Notes: generated by a model not told the origin, from the letters alone. Numbered from the stretch's first letter, positions 34,767 through 44,493 are shown. The stretch is 64,000 nt of DNA from Weissella ceti (GCF_018394055.1 NZ_CP074441.1:124001-188000), one strand, 5' to 3'. Numbers and translations: made by a program.

Positions 34767-35315
34767 ATGTTAAACTATCAAGTTCGTGGAATTAATTTTG
34801 AAGTAACAGACGCGATTCAAGAATACGTTGAAAAGCGTGTTTCAAAGTTGGAACGTTATTTTAAGGACGATGCCGACTATACAGCCCATGTAAAATTATC
34901 AGCAAATAAAAACAAGTTGTTTACAGCTGAAGTGCTTATCCAAACACCATACGTATTGGTACGTGCGGAAGATACGCAAGAAGATTTGTATCAAGCAATT
35001 GATTTCGTTGTTGAAAAGTTGGAACGTCAAGTACGTAAATACAAGACCAAGGTTAACCGTAAGTCTCGTGAAAAGGGATATAAGGGAATTGACTTTGAAC
35101 TAGAAGCTAGCGAAGCCGAAGAGCCAGAGGACACATTGAACATTGTTCGTAAGAAGAGTGTTGAACTAAAGCCTATGGATCCGGAAGAAGCTGTTTTGCA
35201 AATGGAATTGTTGCAACACGATTTCTACATTTTCATTAATGCTGAAACTGAACAACCTGCTGTTGTTTATAAGCGTAAGGATAATCAATACGCTATGTTG
35301 GACGCAGAAGCATAA
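34767..35315 (+). CDS. hpf: Long-form ribosome hibernation promoting factor
   Basis: A 182-residue HPF with both domains. The N-terminal beta-alpha-beta domain (about 1-100; N-Y-Q-V-R-G-I-N-F-E-V-T-D-A-I) blocks the decoding site. The C-terminal dimerisation domain (about 130-182) has the conserved I-V-R-K-K, P-M-D-P-E-E-A-V-L-Q-M-E and H-D-F-Y-I-F-I-N-A-E stretches. It forms 100S ribosome dimers in starved cells. AGGAG lies before the ATG. The cre site over its promoter links expression to carbon supply. Confidence 0.95.
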   Translation: MLNYQVRGINFEVTDAIQEYVEKRVSKLERYFKDDADYTAHVKLSANKNKLFTAEVLIQTPYVLVRAEDTQEDLYQAIDFVVEKLERQVRKYKTKVNRKSREKGYKGIDFELEASEAEEPEDTLNIVRKKSVELKPMDPEEAVLQMELLQHDFYIFINAETEQPAVVYKRKDNQYAMLDAEA

Positions 35316-35365
35316 AGTGCTAAAATTAAATAAGACTTTTCAAGGAAGCTTGGAAATAAAAATCA

Positions 35366-35402
35366 AATCCACGCATGATGCTAATCAGCGTGGGTTTTCT
35401 TT
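35366..35402 (+). terminator. Terminator after hpf
   Basis: A stem with one bulge (35366-35374 with 35388-35396 plus an inner TGAT/ATCA) and a T-rich tail. Confidence 0.6.
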
Positions 35403-35414
35403 TAGGGGGGAAAT

Positions 35415-38102
35415 ATGGGTATGGGAAATACTAAGAAAGAGCTGTATCAAGAAACAGCGGAAGCGTTAGCTGAACAATTAGATACAGATTTAACAGTTGG
35501 GCTGACATCTGATGATGCAGCAAAAAGATTAGAAAAGTATGGAGAAAATGCGTTACAGGGATCAAAACGTACTACTTTAATACAAAAGTTTTTCAATCAA
35601 TTTAAAGACTTAATGATCGGTGTGCTGTTAGCAGCAGCATTGATTTCAGTTTTTGTTGGTGAAGGTGCTGACGCAATTATCATTTTGGCTGTGGTTTTAT
35701 TGAACGCTGTATTTGGTGTTTTCCAAGAATCAAAAGCAGAAGATGCCATTAATGCACTACAAAAAATGACTGCACCAAACGCAAATGTAATGCGTGATGG
35801 AAATGTGGTGACCGTATCTGCGAATAAATTAGTACCCGGGGATATCGTCATGCTCGAAGCTGGAGATGTTATTCCGGCAGATTTGCGATTGATTGAAGCG
35901 GCTAATTTACAAATTGAAGAATCAGCCTTAACAGGAGAATCAGTTCCTGTTAACAAAGATGCAGTAACTTTAGACGCTTCTGATTTACCGTTGGGTGATC
36001 GTGTAAACCTAGCATTTATGAGTTCAAATATTACCCACGGTCGTGGTGTTGGACTTGTAACATCAACGGGAATGAACACGGAAGTTGGTAAAATTGCGGG
36101 AATGCTTGATAATACTCAAGCCACTAAAACGCCGTTGCAAGAAAGTCTGACACAATTAGGTAAGACATTGACGATCATGATTCTTGTGATTGCCGTAGTT
36201 GTCTTTGTAGTTGGTGTATTACGTGCCCCAGGTGGTATGAATAGTCAAAACGTGATGGAAATGTTGCTGACTGCGATTGCATTGGCTGTTGCAGCGATTC
36301 CAGAAGGATTACCAGCGATTGTTACAATTACGTTAGCGTTGGGGACAACACGTTTAGCTAAGCGTCATGCTCTAATGCGTAAGTTGCCAGCGGTTGAGAC
36401 ACTGGGAGCCACTCAAATTATTGGTTCAGATAAAACTGGAACTTTAACACAAAATAAGATGACAGTTGAAAAGTACTACGTAGATGGCGTGTTGTTTAAT
36501 GCGGACACACCATTAGCGAGTGATGGACAACAATTGGCTGACATTATGGCCTTGAACAATGATACAAAAATCACCTCTGATGGTGAGAAATTAGGTGACC
36601 CAACCGAAACATCATTGATTACTTTTAACGAAAGTCAAGGACGTGATGTTGATGGTTTATTGGCACACTATCCACGTGTAAACGAATTATCATTTGATTC
36701 AGATCGTAAGTTAATGTCTACTTTCCATAACGTAAACGATAAGACTATCGTGACAGTTAAAGGTGCCCCAGATGAGTTGTTGAAGCGTGCGGAATGGCAA
36801 TTACTAGACGGTAAGGTACAACCATTGTCTGCCGAAGACAAAGAAACTTTGCTGGCGGTTAATGACGATATGGCCCGCGAAGCCTTGCGTGTATTGGCAT
36901 TTGCATACCGTGAATTCGCCGAAATGCCGACGGAAGTATCTACTGAAACAATTGAAAATGAACTTGTCTTCGTTGGTTTCGTCGGAATTATTGATCCAGA
37001 GCGTTCAGGTGTGGATCAAGCTGTTTATGAAGCCAAGCAAGCAGGTATTCGTACACTGATGATTACTGGTGACCATAAAGTAACAGCTGAAGCTATTGCG
37101 CGTCGTTTGGGTATTCTAGATGATACACAAGCAGAAGAAGCCATTATTACGGGTGCGGAATTAGATCAATTGTCAGAAGAAGAATTTGATAATCAAGTTG
37201 CACAATATTCTGTTTATGCACGTGTGGCACCCGAACACAAAGTTCGCATTGTTAAAGCATGGCAAAAGCAAAATAAGGTTGTCGCAATGACTGGAGATGG
37301 TGTTAATGATGCGCCGGCTTTGAAGACAGCTGACATTGGTATTGCGATGGGAATTACTGGAACGGAAGTATCAAAGGGTGCTTCTGATATGATTCTAGCG
37401 GATGATAATTTCTCAACCATTGTTAATGCAGTTGATGAGGGACGAAAAGTATTCTCAAACATTCAAAAGGCGATTCAATATCTACTATCTGCCAATTTGG
37501 GTGAAGTCCTAACCTTGTTTGTGATGACAATGATGGGATGGAGTATTCTGGCGCCAGTGCATATCCTATGGATTAATTTGGTCACAGATACACTACCAGC
37601 GATTGCATTAGGGGTAGAACCTGGTGAGCCAGGTATCATGAAGGAAAAGCCTCGTGGACGTACAAGTAACTTTATGTCTGGTGGATTAGGAAGTGCGATT
37701 GTCTACCAAGGTATCCTAGAAGGTGGAATTACATTGTTTGTTTACTGGTTCGCGCTAACGTACCCAGTTCACGCAACGGACGCTGCAATTCACGCAGATG
37801 CCCTAACGATGGCATTTGTTACATTAGGATTGATTCAATTATTCCATGCCTTTAATACGAAGAGTATCTATCACTCACTATTCACAATTAAGCCATTTAG
37901 TAACAAGGCCTTTAACTGGAGTATCATGATTGCTGCGGCAATGATGGCCATTACTGTCTTAGTACCTGGCTTGAACGGTGTTTTCCATGTTACTGAATTG
38001 GATTGGCACCAATGGTTGTTGGTATTAGGAAGTTCATTTGCAATCATCCCAATTGTTGAACTTGTTAAGTTATTCCAACGTCGTGTTTTGAAAAAGGGTT
38101 AG
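35415..38102 (+). CDS. P2A-type calcium-transporting P-ATPase
   Basis: An 895-residue P-type ATPase. It has the cation ATPase N-terminal domain, T-G-E-S near residue 172, P-E-G-L-P-A in the fourth helix near 295, the phosphorylation loop S-D-K-T-G-T-L-T-Q near 337 and M-T-G-D-G-V-N-D-A-P near 623, followed by the six C-terminal helices. The E-G-L-P motif and overall plan resemble bacterial Ca2+-ATPases that export calcium. The ribosome-binding site is a run of six G; the ATG six bases further (35421) would fit its spacing equally well. Confidence 0.9.
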   Translation: MGMGNTKKELYQETAEALAEQLDTDLTVGLTSDDAAKRLEKYGENALQGSKRTTLIQKFFNQFKDLMIGVLLAAALISVFVGEGADAIIILAVVLLNAVFGVFQESKAEDAINALQKMTAPNANVMRDGNVVTVSANKLVPGDIVMLEAGDVIPADLRLIEAANLQIEESALTGESVPVNKDAVTLDASDLPLGDRVNLAFMSSNITHGRGVGLVTSTGMNTEVGKIAGMLDNTQATKTPLQESLTQLGKTLTIMILVIAVVVFVVGVLRAPGGMNSQNVMEMLLTAIALAVAAIPEGLPAIVTITLALGTTRLAKRHALMRKLPAVETLGATQIIGSDKTGTLTQNKMTVEKYYVDGVLFNADTPLASDGQQLADIMALNNDTKITSDGEKLGDPTETSLITFNESQGRDVDGLLAHYPRVNELSFDSDRKLMSTFHNVNDKTIVTVKGAPDELLKRAEWQLLDGKVQPLSAEDKETLLAVNDDMAREALRVLAFAYREFAEMPTEVSTETIENELVFVGFVGIIDPERSGVDQAVYEAKQAGIRTLMITGDHKVTAEAIARRLGILDDTQAEEAIITGAELDQLSEEEFDNQVAQYSVYARVAPEHKVRIVKAWQKQNKVVAMTGDGVNDAPALKTADIGIAMGITGTEVSKGASDMILADDNFSTIVNAVDEGRKVFSNIQKAIQYLLSANLGEVLTLFVMTMMGWSILAPVHILWINLVTDTLPAIALGVEPGEPGIMKEKPRGRTSNFMSGGLGSAIVYQGILEGGITLFVYWFALTYPVHATDAAIHADALTMAFVTLGLIQLFHAFNTKSIYHSLFTIKPFSNKAFNWSIMIAAAMMAITVLVPGLNGVFHVTELDWHQWLLVLGSSFAIIPIVELVKLFQRRVLKKG

Positions 38103-38135
38103 ATCATTTCACGGTGACAGATGAATAATGACAGA

Positions 38136-38168
38136 AAAAGCGTATACGACATTCGTATACGCTTTTTT
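38136..38168. terminator. Bidirectional terminator
   Basis: A fourteen-pair stem (38136-38149 with 38153-38166) with A and T flanks between convergent genes. Confidence 0.85.
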
Positions 38169-38216
38169 ATTATCTTATTTAATTATTTTACTTAGCTCAG
38201 TCAGATAATTTATTCT

Positions 38217-38843
38217 TTAATCGAGTGCGCGAAAAGTAGTAGAAAATGTTACGAAGATGATAAGTGCAATACCACCCAGGATGGTTACCGCAGAAACAAT
38301 TGGGGCAAAGAACATGCTTGCGAAAATCAATGCACCGACAGTCATCATTGTGTTTGAAATAACACGCATCACGTGATTGTAACTTTGCTCGTTGGTAAAA
38401 TTTCTAAATAGGCGTTTCTTCTTTTGGTTCATAGGTGTTGATGGAATGAAGTATCCCATAATGATGAGAATTAGACCAGCAATACCTGTACCGACCATCC
38501 CCATATCTAATGGCTGCCCTAGTCCAACATATAAACTAGTCAATGTAACAACCCAAGATAAGACTGGGATTAACCAGCGCACAACATATGCCATTTTAGG
38601 AAGGGGATGTTTCACGAAGCGAGAAGACACGATTATTAAAATAATTAATTGAATCACGGTCATGAAGAGTGGAATACCAAACACCAGTGATTCACGGGAA
38701 GCCCAACGATCAGCTTGCCCGTTTAGCCCCCAATGAACCGCAACTTGTTCTGGCAAATTTGGTAAAAAGTAAATACCGACCAAGATGGGTAATAAGACAA
38801 CGATAACAGATAATACAATTGATGTTTTGTTCCCAATTTTCAT
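38217..38843 (-). CDS. SdpI/DUF1648 family membrane protein
   Basis: A 208-residue protein with about six helices. Residues 25-50 carry the DUF1648 signature (L-P-N-L-P-E-Q-V-A-V-H-W-G, then G-Q-A-D-R-W). A C-terminal pair of helices follows a basic segment with N-x-x-S-Y-x-H, like the SdpI-type immunity proteins. In Bacillus SdpI protects against the SdpC toxin, but most homologues have no toxin nearby and none is visible here. GGGAGG lies before the ATG. Confidence 0.82.
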   Translation of the reverse strand: MKIGNKTSIVLSVIVVLLPILVGIYFLPNLPEQVAVHWGLNGQADRWASRESLVFGIPLFMTVIQLIILIIVSSRFVKHPLPKMAYVVRWLIPVLSWVVTLTSLYVGLGQPLDMGMVGTGIAGLILIIMGYFIPSTPMNQKKKRLFRNFTNEQSYNHVMRVISNTMMTVGALIFASMFFAPIVSAVTILGGIALIIFVTFSTTFRALD

Positions 38844-39035
38844 AGTAGACCTCCCAAAAGTGTTTAGTTTATATTCTAATTATACTTCATTTTATGTTAA
38901 TTGATTTAATTCGTAAGGTTATTCCAATCGGAATATGAATATCAGAAACGTGCAGGTACATCAATGCATGAAATCTTATCAAACACACGATATGGTATAA
39001 TAAACCTCATAAACTAAAAGAAATGAGTACTTATC

Positions 39036-39479
39036 ATGGTAAAGAACAAGTTTGGAAACCCACAACAATACGCAATGCAATTGAGCGAAATCGTTCAAAC
39101 AACAGAAGAAATCGGAACTAAGGTTGGTCCATTTTTCGCCAAGCTAGAAGAAGCAATGCAAGCTGATAAGCTTACTGAAATGCCAAAGGCTGACTTCCAA
39201 GAAATCGCGGCTGAATTCGATGAAACAGTTGAAGCATACGAAGAAACAATTACACGTATGAAGTCACTTAAGGCACCTGTTCGTGTAATGGGATTGCACC
39301 AAAGCATGATGACAACATACCGTGCTTACGTTGACGCAACTCACAAGATGGCAGATGCATTGAACGTTGAAGAACAATCAATTACACAACCAGCCTTTGG
39401 TGAATCAGAAGTTGCCCAAGAAGACTTGATGGATAAGTTTACGGCACAAATTAACCGTATTTTGACTTCAGTCTTGTAA
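39036..39479 (+). CDS. Small acidic helical protein upstream of tex, unknown
   Basis: A 147-residue protein predicted to be all helical and acidic, without membrane segments or cysteine. I do not recognise the family. Its codon use (AAG, CGT, GAA, GGA) is like highly expressed neighbours. It is preceded by an extended -10 promoter (TGGTATAAT, about 38992-39000), with only a weak ribosome-binding site, and is followed 20 bases later by tex, so the two probably share a transcript. Confidence 0.65.
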   Translation: MVKNKFGNPQQYAMQLSEIVQTTEEIGTKVGPFFAKLEEAMQADKLTEMPKADFQEIAAEFDETVEAYEETITRMKSLKAPVRVMGLHQSMMTTYRAYVDATHKMADALNVEEQSITQPAFGESEVAQEDLMDKFTAQINRILTSVL

Positions 39480-39499
39480 TAAAAAAGAAGGTACTTATT

Positions 39500-41656
39500 G
39501 TGGATGCATTAATTAAACAAACGGCCGCAGAGCTTAACTTGCCGGTACATAAGGTATCTGCAGTAAGTGCACTGTTGGCTGAGGGAAACACAGTACCGTT
39601 TATTGCCCGTTACCGTAAAGAAGCAACTGGTGATTTAGATGAAGTACAAATTCGTGATGTTCAAGCTGTTACGAAGCGTTTGGAAGATCTAGCTGCACGT
39701 AAACAAACGGTTCAAAAAGCAATCACTGAACAAGGCGCTTGGTCAGAGGGGCTAGCCAAAACTTTGGCTGCGGCTGAAACGATGCAAATGGTTGAAGATA
39801 TTTACCTACCTTATAAGCAAAAGCGCCGTACGAAGGCGACGATTGCGAAGGAAGCTGGTTTGATGCCGTTTGCTCAAGAGGTACAAAAGTTTTCAGCAAC
39901 AAATCTAGATGATGTGGCAACGCAATACATCAATTCAGATGCAGATATTAATAGTGTGAGTGATGTATATGATGGCGTTCATGAAATTTTTGCGGAAGTT
40001 ATTGGTGAAAATGCCGGTCTTCGTGATTGGGTTCGTCAGTATACGCATAAGAATGCACAATTTGTTGTCAAACAAAAGCGTGGGAGCCAAGATAAAGACC
40101 CACAAGAAATCTACAAGTTGTACTATGACTTCAGTATGCCGATAACTAAGTTGGCAAATCACCAAGTGCTTGCGGTTAATCGTGGTGAAAAAGCAGGCGT
40201 ACTGTCTGCATCACTAGATGTTGATGTAGACAGTATCACACGTTATTTGAACTTCCGCTTGATTGGTTCTAAGACGGGTGCGTCAGTTGAAATCTTACAA
40301 GCGGCTGCATTAGATGCCTATAAGCGTTTTATTGGTCCAGCTATTGAACGTGAATTGCGTAAGGAATTATTTGAACAAGCTGCGCAAGATGCGATTAATG
40401 TGTTTGGAAAGAACTTGTACCACTTGCTAATGGCATCCCCATTACGTGGACAAATTGTTCTTGGGTTTGACCCAGGTATTCGTACTGGATCAAAGTTAGC
40501 TGTGGTTGATGAGAATGGTAAGTTCTTAGATAAGGCTGTGATTTATCCCCATAAGGCAGCTAAGTACGACCCATCTGGGGCAAAGAAGACAATTGTTAAC
40601 TTGGTGAAGAAGTATGGGGTTCAATTAGTTGCGATTGGTAATGGAACAGCGAGTCGTGAATCACAAGCCTTTATTGCCGAATTGATTCGTGAAGAATTGC
40701 CACAATTAAAGTATGTGGTGGTTAATGAAGCAGGGGCTTCAGTCTATTCGGCGAGTGATATGGCACGTGAAGAATTCCCTGAATTACAAGTTGAACAACG
40801 TTCAGCGATTTCAATTGCGCGTCGTTTGCAAGATCCAATGGCTGAATTGATTAAGATTGACCCTAAGGCTGTGGGTGTTGGGCAATACCAACACGATTTG
40901 CCTGCCAAGGAACTTGATCAAGAAGTGGATACAGTATTGGAAACAGCCGTTAACCAAGTTGGGGTTAATTTGAACACGGCATCTGCGCCATTATTGACGC
41001 ACATTGCTGGCTTGACTAAAACAACTGCGAACAACATTGTGACTTACCGTGATGAAAACGGACCATTTGCGTCACGTGCAGCCTTGAAGAAAGTGCCAAA
41101 ACTTGGCCCTAAGGCGTTTGAACAAGCCGCAGGGTTCTTGCGTATTCCAGATGGAACTAATGTGCTAGACAACACTGATATCCACCCAGAATCTTATAAG
41201 GCCGCGAAAGCGTTGTTGCAAAAGATTGGGGTAAAGCCGGGTGCTGAAGCTAAGGCTGCCATGCAAAAGCTAAACAAAGCACAGGTGGCTGAAGAACTAG
41301 AAATTGGTGTACCAACGTTAGAGGGTATCATGACGTCATTGGAAAATCCTGGGCGTGATAGCCGTGATAATGCGAGTGGCGCCATTTTACGTTCAGATGT
41401 TTTGACATTGAAGGATTTGAAGCCGGGGATGGAACTACAAGGAACAGTTCGTAACGTAGTTGATTTTGGCGCCTTTGTTGACCTAGGTGTTCACGAAGAT
41501 GGTTTGGTGCATATTTCTCGTTTAGCAAAGCGTCATGTGAATAATCCCCATGACGTTGTTGCGGTTGGAGACATTGTTAAAGTTTGGGTGCTTGAAGTCG
41601 ACGTTAAGCGTCAACGTATTGGCCTAACGATGTTGCCACCAACAGAAGATAAATAA
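39500..41656 (+). CDS. tex: Tex family RNA-binding transcription accessory protein (GTG start)
   Basis: A 718-residue Tex/YqgF-containing protein. The N-terminal helix-turn-helix region has V-P-F-I-A-R-Y-R-K-E. The YqgF-like RNase H fold follows (G-F-D-P-G-I-R-T-G-S-K-L-A near 320). A helix-hairpin-helix region comes near 500, and a C-terminal S1 domain near residues 640-710. Tex binds nucleic acids and affects transcription and stress tolerance. The GTG start follows GAAGG; no in-frame ATG lies nearby. Confidence 0.94.
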   Translation: MDALIKQTAAELNLPVHKVSAVSALLAEGNTVPFIARYRKEATGDLDEVQIRDVQAVTKRLEDLAARKQTVQKAITEQGAWSEGLAKTLAAAETMQMVEDIYLPYKQKRRTKATIAKEAGLMPFAQEVQKFSATNLDDVATQYINSDADINSVSDVYDGVHEIFAEVIGENAGLRDWVRQYTHKNAQFVVKQKRGSQDKDPQEIYKLYYDFSMPITKLANHQVLAVNRGEKAGVLSASLDVDVDSITRYLNFRLIGSKTGASVEILQAAALDAYKRFIGPAIERELRKELFEQAAQDAINVFGKNLYHLLMASPLRGQIVLGFDPGIRTGSKLAVVDENGKFLDKAVIYPHKAAKYDPSGAKKTIVNLVKKYGVQLVAIGNGTASRESQAFIAELIREELPQLKYVVVNEAGASVYSASDMAREEFPELQVEQRSAISIARRLQDPMAELIKIDPKAVGVGQYQHDLPAKELDQEVDTVLETAVNQVGVNLNTASAPLLTHIAGLTKTTANNIVTYRDENGPFASRAALKKVPKLGPKAFEQAAGFLRIPDGTNVLDNTDIHPESYKAAKALLQKIGVKPGAEAKAAMQKLNKAQVAEELEIGVPTLEGIMTSLENPGRDSRDNASGAILRSDVLTLKDLKPGMELQGTVRNVVDFGAFVDLGVHEDGLVHISRLAKRHVNNPHDVVAVGDIVKVWVLEVDVKRQRIGLTMLPPTEDK

Positions 41657-41676
41657 AATCTAACTAACTATATTAA

Positions 41677-41712
41677 AAAAGACGTCTTTAAAGTATTAAA
41701 GGCGTCTTTTTG
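41677..41712 (+). terminator. Terminator after tex
   Basis: A long A-T-flanked hairpin (about 14 pairs, arms near 41677-41690 and 41697-41710) with a T run. Confidence 0.8.
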
Positions 41713-41768
41713 TATAGCAAAAATGTATGGTAACATATTATTAGTAAGGGAAATGGGAGGAGGATGCG

Positions 41769-41921
41769 ATGAGTAATTGTGAAACATGTGGTTGCCAGGG
41801 AAATGTCGTAGAAGTTGTCGTTGATACAACGCAAGCGGCAGTGCAATCATCAAGTGCTGTGGGAGTAAATGCATCCCCAGCAGCAGAAGAGTCATTGTCA
41901 ACTGAAGACGTGCCTCCGTGA
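41769..41921 (+). CDS. 50-residue Cys-motif protein upstream of copB
   Basis: A small open frame with a very strong ribosome-binding site (GGGAGGAGG, nine bases before the ATG). The N-terminus reads M-S-N-C-E-T-C-G-C-Q, a C-x-x-C-x-C cluster able to bind Cu(I) or Zn. A valine-rich strand and an acidic, Ser/Ala/Pro-rich tail follow. No signal peptide is seen. It ends 54 bases before copB in the same direction, so a metal-related role is likely by context. Not recognised as a known family; it is easily missed by gene callers. Confidence 0.6.
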   Translation: MSNCETCGCQGNVVEVVVDTTQAAVQSSSAVGVNASPAAEESLSTEDVPP

Positions 41922-41923
41922 CG

Positions 41924-41953
41924 AAACAATAATTAGTTACAAATTTATTGTTT
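41924..41953 (+). promoter_or_regulatory. Inverted repeat before copB
   Basis: A perfect nine-base inverted repeat (AAACAATAA at 41924-41932 and TTATTGTTT at 41945-41953) between the small Cys protein and copB. It could be an operator or an mRNA hairpin. It does not match the CopY box (TACANNTGTA). Confidence 0.4.
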
Positions 41954-41975
41954 TAAGTTACACAGGGAGGATATT

Positions 41976-44330
41976 ATGAAACACGAAAATCACACGAATA
42001 ATGATATGAAACATATGAATCACAGTGAATACGAAGGCCACGATATGAGCCACATGGATCACGGTACACATGAAGGCCACGATATGAAGCACATGGATCA
42101 CGATGAACATGAAGGCCACGATATGAGCCATATGGATCACGGCACACATGAAGGCCACGATATGAGCCACATGGATCACGGTACACATGAAGGCCATGAT
42201 ATGAGCCACATGGATCACAATAAATATCAAAGTCATGATATGAAGCACATGGATCACGATGGACATGAAGGCCACGATATGAGCCATATGGATCACAGTG
42301 AACACCAAGGGCATGACATGAGTCATATGGATCACAATATGCACGGTGACATGGATATGTCAGGTCATGATCATCACATGATGAATATGGGTGATATGAA
42401 TCGTCGACTATGGATTTCATTGCTATTAATGGTAGTTATTATTGTGCTATCACCAATGATGGGGATGGAATTACCATTTACGATCACTAATATACCAGGC
42501 CAAAATTGGTTGGTCTTGTTATTGGGAACGGTACTGTTTTTCTATGGTGGGAAACCATTTTTTGATGGTGCGAAACAAGAACTAACAGCAAAGAAACCAG
42601 CAATGATGACCTTAATTACAATGGGAATTAGTGTTGCTTATTTCTATAGCGTTTATGCAACAGTCATGAATGTGTTAAATCCTGAAGCGCATGTTATGGA
42701 TTTCTTTTGGGAATTAGCCAGTCTAATTGTAATTATGCTGCTAGGGCACATTATTGAAATGAAGACAGTGATGCAAGCTGGAAGTTCAGTGGATGCGTTG
42801 GCACAATTGGTACCTAAACAAGCACACGTGAAGTTGGCAGATGGTTCATTACAAGACATGCCTATTAGTGATGTGAAAAGTGGTGATACATTAGTCGTCA
42901 AAGAAAATGAACGTGTACCAATGGATGGAATGATTGTAGCGGGGATGCCAACATTGGATGAATCTTTGTTAACTGGTGAATCCGCAGGAGTCATGAAACA
43001 TGAACATGATGCTGTTGTTGGTGGGTCACAAAATTTGAATACGGCATTCAGTATGCAAGTCACTAAAACTAGCGAAAGTGGGTTCTTAGCACAAGTACAA
43101 CAATTAGTTGATCAAGCCAAGGGACAGAAATCAAATGCAGAAAATCTTGCTGATAAAGTGGCTGGTTGGTTATTCTATGCAGCGGTGATTATTGCTGCAA
43201 TTACATTAGTTGTTTGGACCCTAGTTGCAGGATTTAATACAGCATTGCCATTTGTCGTAACCGTATTGATTGTGGCCTGTCCGCATGCGTTAGGATTAGC
43301 CATTCCTTTGGTTGTTGCACGTATGACGGGATTAGCTGCTCAAAAGGGATTGTTGATTCAAAACCGACAAGCTTTGGAGCAAATCAATCATGTTGGCTAC
43401 CTATTGATGGATAAGACCGGAACGCTAACAGAGGGAAAGTTTGTTGTCCAAGATGTGAAATCATTTTCGGATAATATTTCACCAGATGAGGTTTTGACGT
43501 TAGCTGCATCTCTGGAACAAAATAGTACACATCCACTAGCACAAAGCATTGTGAATGCCATGCAGGGACAACCATTAGCTTCTGTCGATGACTTTCAAAA
43601 CATGCCTGGTGTTGGTGTAGCTGGAGTCATTGATGGTCACAATGTTAAAGTGGTTAAGGCAGGGTATTTAGATAGCCATGATATTGCGTATGATCATGAA
43701 GTTTATGAAGACCAAGTGAATAAGGGGTACACAGTTAGTTTTGTATTGCGTGAAAAACAAGCCATTGGACTGTTATCAGCAGGAGATACAGTCAAGCCAG
43801 ATGCTGAAAAATTGGTGAAGCGTGTACGGCGTATGGGGATTGAACCGGTTATGGTGACTGGTGACAACCAAATGGCTGCGGAAAGTATTGCCCATATGTT
43901 GGGGATTAAGTTATTGCATGCTGAACTAATGCCTGAAGATAAAGTAGATATCTTGAAAAGCTATCAAGAAAAAGCTGGTGTGATGATGGTTGGGGACGGT
44001 GTTAATGATGCACCTGCCTTGGCTCAAGCAACAATTGGGGTTGCGATTGGTGCTGGAACGGCAGTAGCAATTAATTCAGCGGACGTTATTTTGGTCAATT
44101 CCAAGCCAGCTGATATCTTGAGTTTGGTGACTTTGGCGAAGAATACACGTCGAAAGATGGTTCAAAACTTATGGTGGGGTGCAGGTTATAATGTGATTGC
44201 ACTACCATTAGCGGCGGGATTGCTAGTACCTTGGGGGATTGTCTTAGGCCCATTAGCTGGAGCAATATTAATGTCACTATCAACGGTTATTGTAGCGTTA
44301 AATGCCTTAAGTTTACGAGTAAAGGCATAG
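41976..44330 (+). CDS. copB: CopB-type copper P1B-ATPase with His/Met-rich N-terminus
   Basis: A 784-residue heavy-metal exporter. Residues 1-135 are a repeat region very rich in His, Met and Asp, in place of the CxxC domains of CopA. The core holds L-L-T-G-E-S (about 331), C-P-H in the metal-binding helix (about 435, the CopB hallmark), D-K-T-G-T-L-T-E-G (about 478), the H-P motif and G-D-G-V-N-D (about 673). Eight helices fit a P1B ATPase. It expels Cu(I), Ag(I) or Cu(II). GGGAGG precedes the ATG. No CopY gene is adjacent. Confidence 0.95.
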   Translation: MKHENHTNNDMKHMNHSEYEGHDMSHMDHGTHEGHDMKHMDHDEHEGHDMSHMDHGTHEGHDMSHMDHGTHEGHDMSHMDHNKYQSHDMKHMDHDGHEGHDMSHMDHSEHQGHDMSHMDHNMHGDMDMSGHDHHMMNMGDMNRRLWISLLLMVVIIVLSPMMGMELPFTITNIPGQNWLVLLLGTVLFFYGGKPFFDGAKQELTAKKPAMMTLITMGISVAYFYSVYATVMNVLNPEAHVMDFFWELASLIVIMLLGHIIEMKTVMQAGSSVDALAQLVPKQAHVKLADGSLQDMPISDVKSGDTLVVKENERVPMDGMIVAGMPTLDESLLTGESAGVMKHEHDAVVGGSQNLNTAFSMQVTKTSESGFLAQVQQLVDQAKGQKSNAENLADKVAGWLFYAAVIIAAITLVVWTLVAGFNTALPFVVTVLIVACPHALGLAIPLVVARMTGLAAQKGLLIQNRQALEQINHVGYLLMDKTGTLTEGKFVVQDVKSFSDNISPDEVLTLAASLEQNSTHPLAQSIVNAMQGQPLASVDDFQNMPGVGVAGVIDGHNVKVVKAGYLDSHDIAYDHEVYEDQVNKGYTVSFVLREKQAIGLLSAGDTVKPDAEKLVKRVRRMGIEPVMVTGDNQMAAESIAHMLGIKLLHAELMPEDKVDILKSYQEKAGVMMVGDGVNDAPALAQATIGVAIGAGTAVAINSADVILVNSKPADILSLVTLAKNTRRKMVQNLWWGAGYNVIALPLAAGLLVPWGIVLGPLAGAILMSLSTVIVALNALSLRVKA
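42036..42347 (+). repeat. Eight 39-base coding repeats in copB
   Basis: Eight in-frame units of 13 codons encode variants of G-H-D-M-S-H-M-D-H-G-T-H-E (residues 21-124), with a degenerate unit before them. Units 1, 3 and 4 encode identical peptides and some are nearly identical in DNA, so the array can gain or lose units by slippage. Confidence 0.9.
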
Positions 44331-44389
44331 ATTACAACTGAGTAGATAGAAGATTTAGGATTTAAATTTAAGCAAAAAGAACACGTATG

Positions 44390-44420
44390 GTCGAATATTG
44401 ATGCATACGTGTTTTATTTT
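44390..44420 (+). terminator. Terminator after copB
   Basis: A ten-pair stem (44390-44399 with 44404-44413) and T-rich tail. Confidence 0.75.
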
Positions 44421-44451
44421 TGGTTTTTATCAAGAAAATTCTGCAAAAGGG

Positions 44452-44480
44452 TTGACGAATGAGGGTTAGGGCTGTAATAT
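44452..44480 (+). promoter_or_regulatory. Promoter of the Ser-fMet-Ser tRNA operon
   Basis: TTGACG (44452-44457), 17 bases, TAATAT (44475-44480), 13 bases before the first tRNA gene. Confidence 0.8.
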
Positions 44481-44493
44481 TGAATATTGTTAT

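Noticed and set aside
41713-41975. CopY operator before copB
   Set aside because: No TACANNTGTA sequence is present; only an unrelated inverted repeat.
42036-42347. Regular 39-base repeats considered as a CRISPR array
   Set aside because: The units are contiguous without spacers, in frame, and encode a metal-binding peptide.
41958-42420. Two minus-strand frames of 128 and 148 codons with repeats
   Set aside because: They mirror the His-rich repeat of copB; repetitive DNA stays open in several frames.
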